Positions 44,949 through 45,000 of a stretch of 45,000 bases of DNA are shown here, piece after piece. Both the position numbers and the translations under genes were made by a program. The stretch is from Glandiceps talaboti (lineage: Eukaryota > Hemichordata > Enteropneusta > Spengelidae): assembly GCF_964340395.1 (NCBI RefSeq), contig NC_135549.1, forward strand, positions 5,392,501 to 5,437,500, written 5' to 3'. The notes under the pieces were generated by a model. It saw nothing but the letters and a program-made list of their open reading frames with translations, did no database searches and had not been told where the DNA came from. Positions within the stretch are counted from its first letter, which is position 1; each line of letters opens with the position of its first letter.

Positions 44949-45000
44949 CTGCAATTTCAAATCAATTAAGTATGAAATAAGCCTACAACAGTTACATTAT

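Overview
This is animal nuclear DNA, AT-rich, with spliced genes, canonical GT-AG introns, long (TA)n and tetranucleotide microsatellites and many foldback repeats. There are no bacterial operons and no rRNA, tRNA or CRISPR arrays. Melatonin-like GPCR paralogues, an LRR-Ig membrane protein and an adhesion GPCR with Sushi, EGF and hormone-receptor modules suggest an invertebrate, perhaps a marine deuterostome or lophotrochozoan. The species cannot be fixed from the sequence alone.

Layout. At 1-76 (minus) is the edge of an exon encoding a hydrophobic segment. At 4268-5308 (minus) and 15445-16581 (plus) are two complete single-exon-coding class A GPCRs of melatonin-receptor type. Just upstream of the second one, its promoter, 5' UTR and first codons occur a second time in tandem (12790-14198), ending in a truncated pseudogene. 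At 18056-19730 is a nested inverted-repeat element with 171-bp terminal arms. At 25177-26412 (minus) is a single-exon LRR-Ig transmembrane protein. From 44948 down to 30471 (minus) runs a 23-exon adhesion GPCR that I assembled by hand. All splice phases agree and about 885 residues are visible. Its 5' end lies beyond the right edge of the window.

The space between genes and inside introns is mostly microsatellite and foldback DNA. One repeat family joins (TA)n tracts to a conserved module of about 60 bp. In two places this is attached to a foldback whose arms resemble a hammerhead ribozyme, as reported for Penelope-like retroelements. Several unrelated large foldbacks (459-694, 3672-3803, 42512-42703) look like miniature non-autonomous elements.

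All three complete protein genes and the adhesion GPCR encode cell-surface receptors. They do not form an operon-like unit or an obvious joint pathway. The strongest observations are the adhesion GPCR architecture with its splice oddities, the duplicated GPCR promoter, the reciprocal proline losses in the GPCR pair, and the ribozyme-like foldback.
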